A DNA stretch of 64,000 nt from M3007 sp041160955 (GTDB lineage: Bacteria; Bacteroidota; Bacteroidia; Chitinophagales; Saprospiraceae): positions 1-64,000 of the forward strand of contig JBEAVK010000445.1 in the NCBI GenBank assembly GCA_041160955.1, read 5' to 3'. Below, in pieces: positions 48,789-57,427 of this stretch. The notes below the pieces were generated by a model, which was not told the origin of the DNA, searched no databases, and saw nothing but the letters and a program-made list of their open reading frames with translations. The position numbers were made by a program, and so were the translations under genes. Every line of letters begins with the position of its first letter. Position 1 is the stretch's first letter.

Positions 48789-50657
48789 TTAGTCATTGAT
48801 TATCAATATTTTTTTAGACCATTTTTCAAAGGTCTGCCCGTTTATTTCCAAAAAATAGACACCCTTTGGCACATTATTTAAAGGGAACGATAAAGTATGA
48901 ACACCAATAGGCATCGCTTTGTTTTGAGCCAATACCTGTACCAATTGTCCTTTTTCGTCCAATAGTGTTAGTGAAATATTTTGTGCTTTTAGTATGGACA
49001 ATTCCATGTTCAATGCGCCGTTGGAAGCAACTGGATTTGGATAAACAGCGAGGTCAAAGCCATTTTTTTCAAGTACGCCTTCATGCGCGTTTACAGTATT
49101 ATCAGTTTGAAAACCGAGTGCGGTTAAGGCTGGCTGAATCTCGGGGTTGAGCATAAATTTTTTCCATAAAAGCCCTGTGCGATAGTTTTCGATCATCACC
49201 ACAATAGGGCCTTGGTCGATGGCGAGATACGAAGTGGCAAACCAATTTTGGTTTAAATTATAAGCATCGTAAAAACCGTATTCGCCCCATAATTTTTCCC
49301 CTAAAACCCGATAAAAATGGCGCATAGCCGCTATACTTTGGTCAGGTGTATATGGCATAGAAGCCAATGCAGCAGTGGGCGCAATGGTACCTTTGTCGTT
49401 GCTTGGAAAAATATCGTGTGCGCTGTATCCGTTAGGGCCGTCGCAGGCAGTCAAGCCCCATGCTTCGCCGGAATAACCGGGGTAGTTTTTGGGATTGGCT
49501 ACGCTGTACGCATGCTGAATGAGCGCGTGGTTGCGATTGCGGATAAAATAATTGCAAAAAGCGTCTTTTACCGGGCGTGGATCAAAACCCAAATACGAAT
49601 AATGCGCAAAAAACATAGGCCCACCGCCAAATGGCCCACAATACACTTTATGCCCAAAATGTATGCTGTTATTGGCGTAATTGCTTGCAGTCCAACCCGT
49701 TTGATACAAAGAACCGGGTACGCCATGAGTGGGTGAAGCAGCCGCAAGTAAATATACAATTTGCGTTTCGTTAAAGCCGCGCAATGGGAAATTCATTTCC
49801 CAATTATAGTTCGGCGACCAATGCCAGTAGAGTACATTGCTGTTGTTTTTGCGGAACCAATCCCATTCTACATCTTCCCAAATACCCTTAATTACATCGC
49901 GCAAAGCATTTTCTAAGGCTGTATTTTGGTCAAAATATTGACGTGCGGTGAGTAATCCTTGAATGAGGAAAGCCGTTTCTACCAAATCTGCACCATCATC
50001 TTTTTGGCTAAATGCAATCGTATTGCCCGTGGTGCCATCCATCCAATGCGGAAATGCACCATGAAACCGATCGGCTACTTGAAGAAAGGAAACAATTTGA
50101 AGTAAGCGGTTTACAGCAGCAGCGCGGGTGATCCATCCCCGTTCGGAGGCGACAACAATCGACATAATACCAAACCCCGTACCGCCGATAGTAACAGTTT
50201 GTCCGCTATTGAGGCGTTCGCGTGCCATACCGCTCACCGGGTGCGCATGTTCCCAAAAATAACGAAAAGTTTGCTCTTGTACCATATCGAGCAAGGCTTC
50301 GTCGCTCATCACCTGTGTGTTGGCGCATACCGAGGTGGTAAATATACTTTCTTGCCCACCTTGCCCGATGCTTTGGATTTGGTAACAACGACTGAGGTTT
50401 TGGCCCTCGTCGCCCGTCCAATCTGTGAGCGATAGGGTAGAGGCGGAAACGGTTCTTAGTAATTCAAAATTGCTGCCATCGGTAGCGCGGAATATTTTGT
50501 AACTGGAAATATTGGGGGAAGTACTTGCTTGCCAAGACACTGCAATATGGCTTTCATAGCCCTTTGCTACCATATTGGAAGGAGGTAATGGCACTTGTGC
50601 CATAAGACCTACCATGGTAAATAGTAGGGAAAAAAGTATAGATAGGCGTAATGGCAT
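48789..50657 (-). CDS. Glycoamylase-like / GH144-like endo-glucanase with T9SS sorting domain
   Basis: 622 residues: signal peptide (ILFSLLFTMVGLMAQ), a fibronectin III-like domain (about 22-110; VSWQASTSPNISSYKIFRA), the catalytic (alpha/alpha)6 domain from SDEALLDMVQEQTFRYFWEHAHP (in two helices) through GGTGFGIMSIVVASERGW, DGADLVETAFLIQGLL and GEAWGLTACDGPNGY, and a T9SS sorting domain (LAVYPNPVASNG). This Pfam glycoamylase group includes the GH144 endo-beta-1,2-glucanases of Chitinophaga and Parabacteroides. The sorting domain predicts surface attachment, where it would cut the polymer before SusCD uptake. The activity is inferred from family and context. Confidence 0.88.
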   Translation of the reverse strand: MPLRLSILFSLLFTMVGLMAQVPLPPSNMVAKGYESHIAVSWQASTSPNISSYKIFRATDGSNFELLRTVSASTLSLTDWTGDEGQNLSRCYQIQSIGQGGQESIFTTSVCANTQVMSDEALLDMVQEQTFRYFWEHAHPVSGMARERLNSGQTVTIGGTGFGIMSIVVASERGWITRAAAVNRLLQIVSFLQVADRFHGAFPHWMDGTTGNTIAFSQKDDGADLVETAFLIQGLLTARQYFDQNTALENALRDVIKGIWEDVEWDWFRKNNSNVLYWHWSPNYNWEMNFPLRGFNETQIVYLLAAASPTHGVPGSLYQTGWTASNYANNSIHFGHKVYCGPFGGGPMFFAHYSYLGFDPRPVKDAFCNYFIRNRNHALIQHAYSVANPKNYPGYSGEAWGLTACDGPNGYSAHDIFPSNDKGTIAPTAALASMPYTPDQSIAAMRHFYRVLGEKLWGEYGFYDAYNLNQNWFATSYLAIDQGPIVVMIENYRTGLLWKKFMLNPEIQPALTALGFQTDNTVNAHEGVLEKNGFDLAVYPNPVASNGALNMELSILKAQNISLTLLDEKGQLVQVLAQNKAMPIGVHTLSFPLNNVPKGVYFLEINGQTFEKWSKKILIIND

Positions 50658-50797
50658 AAGTAAGTATTGTGATAAATAAGTATATTAAAGACAAATAAAA
50701 AATTAGGTTGTCTATTCATTTGACAAGGCAAAATTCCGTAAATATATCCATAAAAGATAAAAATGCGCCTCACTACTACTACGCCATTCCCCAAAAA

Positions 50798-53554
50798 TCA
50801 ATATTTTAGGATAAATTCGGTCAAATTATCCTCTTCTGAGAGGCCAATTTTTTTTCGGAGGCGATAACGCTTGTTTTCCACACCACGAACAGAGATATTA
50901 AACAACGGCGCAATTTCTTTGGAAGCAAGGTTCATCTTGAGGTATGCCGCTAAACGCAGGTCTCCGGGGGTGAGTTCGGGGAATTGGAGTAGCAATCGCT
51001 TGATAAAATCATCGTGTACCCGGTTGAAAGATGCTTCAAAAATTTCCCAGTCGTGATCGCCTTCCAAATGCTCGTCGATATGTCGGATAATTTTATCCAG
51101 TGCTTTTGTATTTTTAGCAGAAGAAAGCAGTTCGTCTTTGAGGCTTTGCATGGCCTCGTTCTTTCGGATTAAATTAAAGGCCGCATTGGACAGTTCGCGG
51201 TTTTTATTATCAACTTCCAGTAGTAATATTTCGCGTTCGGTTTCGGTGCGTTGTCGTGCCAGTTCGCGTTCTTTTTCGGCTTCCAGTTGTTTGCGTTGTT
51301 TGTCTAGGCGGTTGCGGTTAAATTTTTCAAAACCGATCAACAAAAGTATAGCTAGTAGTGCATAAATAGTATAAGCCACCCCTGATCGGTACCAAGGCGC
51401 ATCAATTTTAAAGGATAACCGCCCCTCTTGTCCACCTAAGTCCGAACGAACGATAAACGTATAGTTGCCATCGGGTAAATTGGTAAATTCTTTTTCCGCG
51501 CTGGTTTGCCAAGGCGACCATTGTGCAGAAAAACCCTCCAACTTGTACGAAAATTGCGGCTGTCGTTCAAAAACAGGGATTGAAAAGTGAAATTTCAAAC
51601 TATTTTGTTGCCATTTGAAATGATGGTCGGCAATGGGGAGAAAGGAGTTGCCATCGCCAGTTTCTACCCTTCGTATCACTACGAATGGTGTTGTTTTTCC
51701 ATTTTCGGGTGTTATTTGGCGTTTATCGAGCAAGGCAAAGCCATTTTCTAAACAAAATAGATAGGTATGGGCGGCCAATGGCACGATACATTCGTACGAG
51801 GGAACCAGTGTGATCGGTAAACTGATCGACGATGCGCCCGCCGTTAAGTTGATGCCACTGCTGTCCACCGTAAAGTATTCATTTTCATTGCCTGCCAATA
51901 TCTTTTTACCCCAAAAATCAGGCGGGTATTTTTGAAATGATGTTGGTATGTTAGGATTGGTATTGATATGCAAAGGCACAGGTCTAGTATTCACGACTAA
52001 TAGGCCGTTTGCAGTCACCAAATCCAGTTGGAAATCGGTGGTGAGGCCATCCGATTTGGAAAATGATTTGAGTGAAGTGATCCGTGTAAGATCGTTGCTC
52101 AAGTGTAACCGGAACAAACCTTTATTCGGGTGGCTACCCCAAAGATCGCCAGCATCGTCGAAAGCAATTTTTTTCAAAGGCTCGTTAAAGCCTTCCACGC
52201 GGTGCCCAAATTGCCAACGACCATTTACACTTTTTTTAAAAACGACCAATCCGCTATACGTTCCCTGAATCAACACATCAGATCTGCCGGGGATACGCTG
52301 CAAACACCAGCCGCCAGTAACGTCAGAAATTTTTTGGGCTATGCCATTATTAATGACAAATGTGCCGTCATTATGGCCAATAATTATTTGATTATCAATA
52401 GATTGTAATTCCCAAACTTGTCCTTGTGAACCTTCTATCAATCTAAATTTTTCATTGCCTAAAGCACCTTCTTTGGCTTTTAGTAAACGCATAAACACGC
52501 CATGATTGGTACCAATATACAATTGCCCGTTGTATTCCGCAGCCGCATACACTGTCCCGATTTGTCCCGTCTGATCGTCAAAAACCTGAATTGGGGCATC
52601 CAGATCCACACAATCGATACCGCGATCAAGACCCAGCCAAAGGTTGTGGTTGCGATCTTCCATTAGGGCAAGCACTGTATTGTTTTGTAGGCCATTTTCG
52701 CGGTGTATATGAAAACTCAAATGCGCTGCTGTATCGAGAATATAAGTACCGTTCAGTATTGTGCCAATGGCCCAGCCGCCTTTTCGGAGTGCGACTGCTT
52801 TATTAAGTTGGTATTTTTTAAAACGCGCATTGAGTGGATTTTCCCAAGGTTTACATTGACCATTTTTGAGACAAAAAACGCCGTTGTTGGCAGTACCGAT
52901 CCAAACTGTGCTATCGGGACCTTGTACCAAAAACTGCACAGATTTATCGCGTAGTATTTCGGTACTTTCGATAAACTGAAAGGTTTGGTCGGGTAATATT
53001 TCATAGACACCACGCCCAATAACAGGTAGCAAAATGCGGTCGTTTAACTGCTGGGCGAACATAATATTTCCAGGTGGTTTTAATATGGTAACATTTTGGT
53101 AATCATATTTATAAATAGTAGAAAAAGATTGAAATAGTACATAATTGGGCAAGACAAGAATATGCCATATTTCGTCTTTGACCAATTGGTCGGCACGTAT
53201 GCTGGCACTGAGTGAAGTATATTCGAGTCGTCCCGATTTGGCTGTTTTCCAGTACCCAAATTCGGCTACACCACCACCAAATATTTCACCATTAGACCCC
53301 ATGGCAATAGCACGTACGGTTTGTTTTTCAGGCATCACAAATAGTGCTGCTTGTGCGCCATCGAGTTCGAGTAGTCCACTGTTATTTCCAGCATATATCC
53401 ATCCTTCCTTCGACTCTGCCAGTGACCAATTTTGGTTTTGGGCTTTATAATCGGAGGGTGTAAAATGTCGGATACGCGGTACTTCCTGTGCGCAGCACAA
53501 TACGGGAGCAAAAATAAAAAGGATTAATAGTATTTGCTGGTTCAGCCATTGCAT
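50798..53554 (-). CDS. Membrane PUL regulator: beta-propeller, Y_Y_Y domain and LuxR-type HTH
   Basis: 918 residues. Signal peptide (LLILFIFAPVLCCAQ), two seven-bladed-type propellers (Reg_prop-like, WIGTANNGVFCL; LWLGLDRGIDCV; LWGSHPNKGLFRL) to about 620, a Y_Y_Y domain (FSYKLEGFSAQWSPW ... LPDGNYTFIV), one membrane helix (VAYTIYALLAILLLIGF), a coiled coil and a C-terminal LuxR/GerE-like HTH (TPGDLRLAAYLKMNLASKEI; APLFNISVRGVENKRYRLRK). It resembles hybrid two-component regulators of PULs but lacks kinase and receiver domains, so the sensor is joined directly to DNA binding. It lies upstream of the PUL on the same strand. Confidence 0.88.
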   Translation of the reverse strand: MQWLNQQILLILFIFAPVLCCAQEVPRIRHFTPSDYKAQNQNWSLAESKEGWIYAGNNSGLLELDGAQAALFVMPEKQTVRAIAMGSNGEIFGGGVAEFGYWKTAKSGRLEYTSLSASIRADQLVKDEIWHILVLPNYVLFQSFSTIYKYDYQNVTILKPPGNIMFAQQLNDRILLPVIGRGVYEILPDQTFQFIESTEILRDKSVQFLVQGPDSTVWIGTANNGVFCLKNGQCKPWENPLNARFKKYQLNKAVALRKGGWAIGTILNGTYILDTAAHLSFHIHRENGLQNNTVLALMEDRNHNLWLGLDRGIDCVDLDAPIQVFDDQTGQIGTVYAAAEYNGQLYIGTNHGVFMRLLKAKEGALGNEKFRLIEGSQGQVWELQSIDNQIIIGHNDGTFVINNGIAQKISDVTGGWCLQRIPGRSDVLIQGTYSGLVVFKKSVNGRWQFGHRVEGFNEPLKKIAFDDAGDLWGSHPNKGLFRLHLSNDLTRITSLKSFSKSDGLTTDFQLDLVTANGLLVVNTRPVPLHINTNPNIPTSFQKYPPDFWGKKILAGNENEYFTVDSSGINLTAGASSISLPITLVPSYECIVPLAAHTYLFCLENGFALLDKRQITPENGKTTPFVVIRRVETGDGNSFLPIADHHFKWQQNSLKFHFSIPVFERQPQFSYKLEGFSAQWSPWQTSAEKEFTNLPDGNYTFIVRSDLGGQEGRLSFKIDAPWYRSGVAYTIYALLAILLLIGFEKFNRNRLDKQRKQLEAEKERELARQRTETEREILLLEVDNKNRELSNAAFNLIRKNEAMQSLKDELLSSAKNTKALDKIIRHIDEHLEGDHDWEIFEASFNRVHDDFIKRLLLQFPELTPGDLRLAAYLKMNLASKEIAPLFNISVRGVENKRYRLRKKIGLSEEDNLTEFILKY

Positions 53555-53558
53555 TTGG

Positions 53559-53566
53559 CAAAGTTA
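53559..53566 (-). promoter_or_regulatory. -7 box TAACTTTG for the PUL regulator
   Basis: Exact TAnnTTTG on the minus strand with only four bases between it and the ATG at 53554. The signal peptide begins at that ATG and no other Met follows it soon, so the start is firm and the mRNA would be leaderless or nearly so. Confidence 0.6.
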
Positions 53567-53651
53567 GTGCAAAATTTAAAAAGAAGTAGATGCTCAATGC
53601 TCTTATGGTTACTTTTTACGCAATTTAAGGCTATGTATTTGGTATAACACT

Positions 53652-53659
53652 TTATCTTT
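53652..53659 (+). promoter_or_regulatory. -7 box TATCTTTG for the Uma2-like gene
   Basis: Exact TAnnTTTG, 16 bases before the ATG at 53676. A TTTG lies upstream at a shorter distance than usual. Confidence 0.5.
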
Positions 53660-53675
53660 GCACAAAATTACACGT

Positions 53676-54278
53676 ATGTCGGTCATTACAAGCCTTTCGC
53701 AATTAGATTTAAACGGAAAATATTCTTACGCCGATTACCTTGCATGGGAATTTGAGGAACGTGTTGAGTTGGTAAAAGGGAAAATACTGCCCATATCCGC
53801 TTCAAATCGCAGACACCAAGCCATCTCTCGATATATGAACGGCGTTTTCTTTATCTTTTTTGAAGCGCATCCCTGTGCATTTTATGATGCACCATTTGAT
53901 GTGCGGCTTTTGGACAAAAACAAATCCATGAAGGCCAATAAGGAAGTATTCACGGTTGTTCAGCCCGATATTTGTGTGATCTGTGATGAATCAAAACTAG
54001 ACGATAAAGGTTGTTTAGGTGCTCCCGACCTCGTTATTGAAATACTTTCACCGGGTAATTCTACTAAAGAGATGCGCCTGAAAAAAGAACTTTACGAAGA
54101 AAATTAGGTACGTGAATATTGGATTTTGGATCCCGAACGGGAGATGTCGTTCCAGTTTGTACTCACTGAAAATGGGATTTATGGCCCGCCCCAGCTCTAT
54201 ATACAAGATGAAATGATGGTTTCGGCTATTTTTGAGGGTTTGCAGGTTGATTTGGCGTGTGTTTTTAAGCAGCAATAG
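53676..54278 (+). pseudogene. Uma2-family (DUF820) PD-(D/E)XK endonuclease with in-frame TAG
   Basis: The frame opens at a TTG at 53658; the ATG at 53676 is the better start. It reads the Uma2 pattern YADYLAWEFEERVELVKGKIL, VVQPDICVICDESKLD and GAPDLVIEILSPGNSTKEM, with the catalytic Asp and E-x-L/K region in place, to LYEEN. A TAG follows at 54105-54107. The same frame then continues VREYWILDPEREMSFQFVL ... FEGLQVDLACVFKQQ to 54278, exactly where intact homologues continue (LYEExGVxEYWIVDP). Without the stop it would be 200 residues, the normal length. Uma2 proteins are multicopy nuclease-fold proteins of unproven role. Recent nonsense mutation, read-through or a base-call error are possible. 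Confidence 0.85.
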
Positions 54279-54290
54279 TTGTAATATTTT

Positions 54291-54320
54291 TTTGTAATTT
54301 CGCGTAAAATATTAACTTTA
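54291..54320 (+). promoter_or_regulatory. Promoter of cydAB (-33 TTTG, -7 TAACTTTA)
   Basis: TTTG at 54291-54294, an 18-base spacer, then TAACTTTA at 54313-54320, one base off TAnnTTTG. The ATG of cydA is 43 bases further on. Confidence 0.55.
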
Positions 54321-54363
54321 CTAAGTCATAATTGTTTAGTGTAGATACCTTATATCTGTTATC

Positions 54364-55740
54364 ATGGACACCGAAATACTTGCTCGCATCCAATTTGCAT
54401 TTACTATTGCTTTTCATTATATCTATCCACCCATGAGTATTGGCCTGGGGCTTATTTTAGTCTTTATGGAGGGTATGTACTTGCGTACGGGTAAAAAACT
54501 GTACGAAGACATGACCCGTTTTTGGATCAAGATATTTGCACTTATTTTTGGAATTGGTGTAACAACAGGTATCGTGATGGAATTTGAATTTGGCACCAAC
54601 TGGGCTACTTATTCCAAATATGTAGGCGATGTTTTTGGTTCTGCATTGGCTGCGGAAGGCATATTTGCGTTTGCATTGGAATCGGGTTTTCTGGGGATAT
54701 TGATTTTCGGATGGAATAGGGTGAGTCCACCTGTGCATTTTTTTTCGACAATTATGGTATGGCTGGGATCTATGTTTTCTGCGGTTTGGATCGTTATCGC
54801 TAATTCATGGCAACAGACTCCTACTGGATATCGAATTGTAGGCGAGGGCATGCAGGCGCGAGCAGAAATTACCGATTTTTGGGCTATGATTTTTAATCCA
54901 TCCAGTATTGATCGACTATCTCATGTTTGGATTGGATCGTTTTTAGCAGGTGCATTTCTGGTATTGAGTGTAAATGCTTGGTATATTTTGAAAAAAAAGC
55001 ATTTAGAAATAGCCCAACCGGCCTTCAAAATAGCCTTAGTGGTAGCGGTATTTGCTTCGCTTGCCCAATTATTTACAGGTCACCGCAGCGCAGATGGAGT
55101 ATCGGTAAACCAACCGGCAAAACTTGCTGCCATGGAGGGACATTATGATTCTTTAGCCGTGGCAGATATGTATCTGTTAGGTTGGGTTGATCAGCAACAG
55201 CAAACAGTAAGCGGACTTGGTATTCCGGGTGGTTTAACATTTTTATTACACCAAGACTTTAAAACGCCTGTGCGTGGCCTTAATAGTTTTCCAAAGGCTG
55301 ATCGCCCTAAACAAATAAATGCTATTTTCCAGTTCTACCATATTATGGTGGCGATTGGTATGGCTTTAATTGCACTCTCACTTTTTGCGCTTTGGCAATG
55401 GCGGCGCGGTCAATTATTTGAAAAACGGTGGTTGATGTGGGTATTTGTTTGGGCTGTATTATTACCCCAAATAGCGAATCAAGTGGGGTGGTTTGCTGCC
55501 GAAATGGGGCGACAACCGTGGGTAGTATATGGGCTTTTGCGTACAAGCGAAGCATTCTCTAGGACGGTGACAGCCAATCAAATTATTTTTTCACTCGTGC
55601 TTTTTACCGTAGTTTATACTGTTTTGCTCATTTTGTTTTTGTACCTAATGACCAAAAAAATACAACATGGCCCCGACCATTCTCTAAATGACGAGGACGC
55701 AAACTCGCGCCGCGATAACCCTTTGATGGATCAAATATAA
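54364..55740 (+). CDS. cydA: Cytochrome bd ubiquinol oxidase subunit I
   Basis: 458 residues with about nine membrane helices. Conserved parts are visible: FAFTIAFHYIYPPMSIGLG with the heme b595 histidine near the N-terminus, the Q-loop region after GHRSADGVSVNQPAKLAAMEG, and GWFAAEMGRQPWVVYGLLRTSEA. It oxidises quinol and reduces oxygen to water with high affinity, pumping no protons but adding to the membrane potential. The protein is shorter than the Escherichia coli subunit (short Q-loop type). cydB follows 14 bases later. Confidence 0.96.
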   Translation: MDTEILARIQFAFTIAFHYIYPPMSIGLGLILVFMEGMYLRTGKKLYEDMTRFWIKIFALIFGIGVTTGIVMEFEFGTNWATYSKYVGDVFGSALAAEGIFAFALESGFLGILIFGWNRVSPPVHFFSTIMVWLGSMFSAVWIVIANSWQQTPTGYRIVGEGMQARAEITDFWAMIFNPSSIDRLSHVWIGSFLAGAFLVLSVNAWYILKKKHLEIAQPAFKIALVVAVFASLAQLFTGHRSADGVSVNQPAKLAAMEGHYDSLAVADMYLLGWVDQQQQTVSGLGIPGGLTFLLHQDFKTPVRGLNSFPKADRPKQINAIFQFYHIMVAIGMALIALSLFALWQWRRGQLFEKRWLMWVFVWAVLLPQIANQVGWFAAEMGRQPWVVYGLLRTSEAFSRTVTANQIIFSLVLFTVVYTVLLILFLYLMTKKIQHGPDHSLNDEDANSRRDNPLMDQI

Positions 55741-55754
55741 CCTGCACAACTATT

Positions 55755-56783
55755 ATGATATTTGGAATTGATTATACCACATGGTGGTTTTTAGTTTTTG
55801 GTGGAGTCATTACAGGCTATGCTATTTTGGATGGCTTTGATCTTGGCGCAGGTGCCATGCACCTTTTTTTGAAAAAAGAGGAAAGCCGCCGCATTGCACT
55901 CAATGCTATCGGGCCAGTTTGGGACGGCAACGAAGTATGGCTGGTAATTGGGGGAGGTGCCTTATTTGCAGGTTTTCCGGTGGCTTATGCTGCCATTTTT
56001 TCGGCTTTTTATGTGCCTTTTATGATTTTTATAGTAGGGTTGATTTATAGAGGCGTTGCCATTGAGTTTAGGAGTAAGGAAACGGGACGTATTTGGCGAG
56101 CAAGTTGGGATTTTGTGTATTTTTTCTCTTGTACTGTGGTCACATTGTCGCTCGGTTTGATGCTTGGTAATGTTGCCCTTGGTATCCCACTCGATACCAA
56201 TCATGAGTTTGCGGGTAATTGGTTGGATTTTTTTAATCCGTTTAGCATATTAGTGGCCATTACCACATTGGCTTTGTTTATGATGCATGGAGCCATATTT
56301 TTAACGATGAAAACAGAAGGTCGTTTGTTTACGAAAACCACCCTTTTAGCGCGGAATTTTACGATATTTTTTGTGATTGCATTTACGCTCAACTCGCTTT
56401 ACACCTTATTATATATACCGCATTTGAGCGATCGAATTCGCTCGAATCCACAGTTTTTTATTTTACCCGTAATCATGGTACTGGCAGTTGCAAATATACC
56501 GCGTCAATTGACCAAAGGGTATTATCGCGCTGCCTTTGTTAGTTCGGCAATCACGATTGCGACATTGCTCATTACGGTTGCGGTGGAAGTGTTTCCTTAT
56601 TTGGTTTTTGCGCCAAATAATCCTGCCAATAGTATCACGATTTCAAATGGCGCTTCCAGCGAAAAAACAATGGGCTTATTGCTCACCATTGCTTTGTTAG
56701 GCACGCCATTAGTGGCTACTTATACCGCTTTCGTCTTTTGGACTTTTAAAGGCAAGGTAAAATTGGATGAAACGAGTTATTAG
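55755..56783 (+). CDS. cydB: Cytochrome bd ubiquinol oxidase subunit II
   Basis: 342 residues, multi-helix membrane protein. Starts with the family motif WWFLVFGGVITGYAILDGFDLGAG in parts and has GPVWDGNEVWLVIGGGALFAGFPVAYA. It pairs with CydA and stabilises the hemes. No CydX-like small gene was seen after it. It converges on the crp gene with a gap of only 17 bases and no visible terminator. Confidence 0.96.
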   Translation: MIFGIDYTTWWFLVFGGVITGYAILDGFDLGAGAMHLFLKKEESRRIALNAIGPVWDGNEVWLVIGGGALFAGFPVAYAAIFSAFYVPFMIFIVGLIYRGVAIEFRSKETGRIWRASWDFVYFFSCTVVTLSLGLMLGNVALGIPLDTNHEFAGNWLDFFNPFSILVAITTLALFMMHGAIFLTMKTEGRLFTKTTLLARNFTIFFVIAFTLNSLYTLLYIPHLSDRIRSNPQFFILPVIMVLAVANIPRQLTKGYYRAAFVSSAITIATLLITVAVEVFPYLVFAPNNPANSITISNGASSEKTMGLLLTIALLGTPLVATYTAFVFWTFKGKVKLDETSY

Positions 56784-56800
56784 TTAGAAGCAGTTGAAGT

Positions 56801-57427
56801 CTATAATTTCACAATTTCGATACCATTTTTAAGTAATTTCACCTTACCTTTTTCCGATAATTTTTTCATAAGCCTAGAAATTACCTCTCGAGACGAATTT
56901 AATTCTTGTGCAATTTCGGTATTTGAAATTTTAAGAATATTAGTTTGCTGCGCATCTCTATGCCTGCGTAAGTAAAACTCCAAGCGTTCGTCCATATTCT
57001 GAAACGCAATATGGTCAATCGTTTGAAGGAGTTCCTCATAGCGTTTTCGATAAGTTTCTACCACAAACAGATACCACGTGCGGAATTGGCGCATCCAGTT
57101 TTCGGTTTCATCCACCGGAACGACCAAAACGACTGTATCCGTTACTGTTCTGGCAGTAATGGAACTGGCACGAAAAGTTCGGTCACAAATCAAAGATAAT
57201 GCACAACCATCACCAGGGTGCAAGTGGTACATAAAAAATTCTTCACCATCCTCGCCTTCGCGGAATAACTTGACCAAACCCTCCAAAACAATCATGGTAT
57301 TCTTGATATTTTGCCCCGATTGTAAAAGCGTTGTACCTGGTGGTACGTGCATGATTTTACCTTTCCCCTCCAATTCAGTGAGCAAACCTTCTTCTAAATT
57401 TGGAAATAGATGCCTATATTTTTTCAT
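56801..57427 (-). CDS. Crp/Fnr-family transcription regulator
   Basis: 208 residues: cyclic-nucleotide-binding-like domain (about 20-130; LLQSGQNIKNTMIVLEGLVKLF, YHLHPGDGCALSLIC) and a C-terminal winged HTH (about 150-205; ISNTEIAQELNSSREVISRLMKKL). No Cys cluster for an Fnr-type Fe-S centre is seen at the N-terminus. Its start overlaps the stop of the TauE/SafE gene (ATGA), so both are coupled. A Crp-like palindrome in front of the operon (58285-58302) suggests autoregulation. The neighbouring cydAB may be a target, but no such box was found upstream of cydA. Confidence 0.9.
   Translation of the reverse strand: MKKYRHLFPNLEEGLLTELEGKGKIMHVPPGTTLLQSGQNIKNTMIVLEGLVKLFREGEDGEEFFMYHLHPGDGCALSLICDRTFRASSITARTVTDTVVLVVPVDETENWMRQFRTWYLFVVETYRKRYEELLQTIDHIAFQNMDERLEFYLRRHRDAQQTNILKISNTEIAQELNSSREVISRLMKKLSEKGKVKLLKNGIEIVKL

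Noticed and set aside
37907..54107. Stop codon reassignment in this organism as the cause of the stops in xisH and the Uma2-like gene
   Set aside because: TAA, TAG and TGA all end intact genes throughout the window, so neither stop codon is reassigned; local mutation is simpler.
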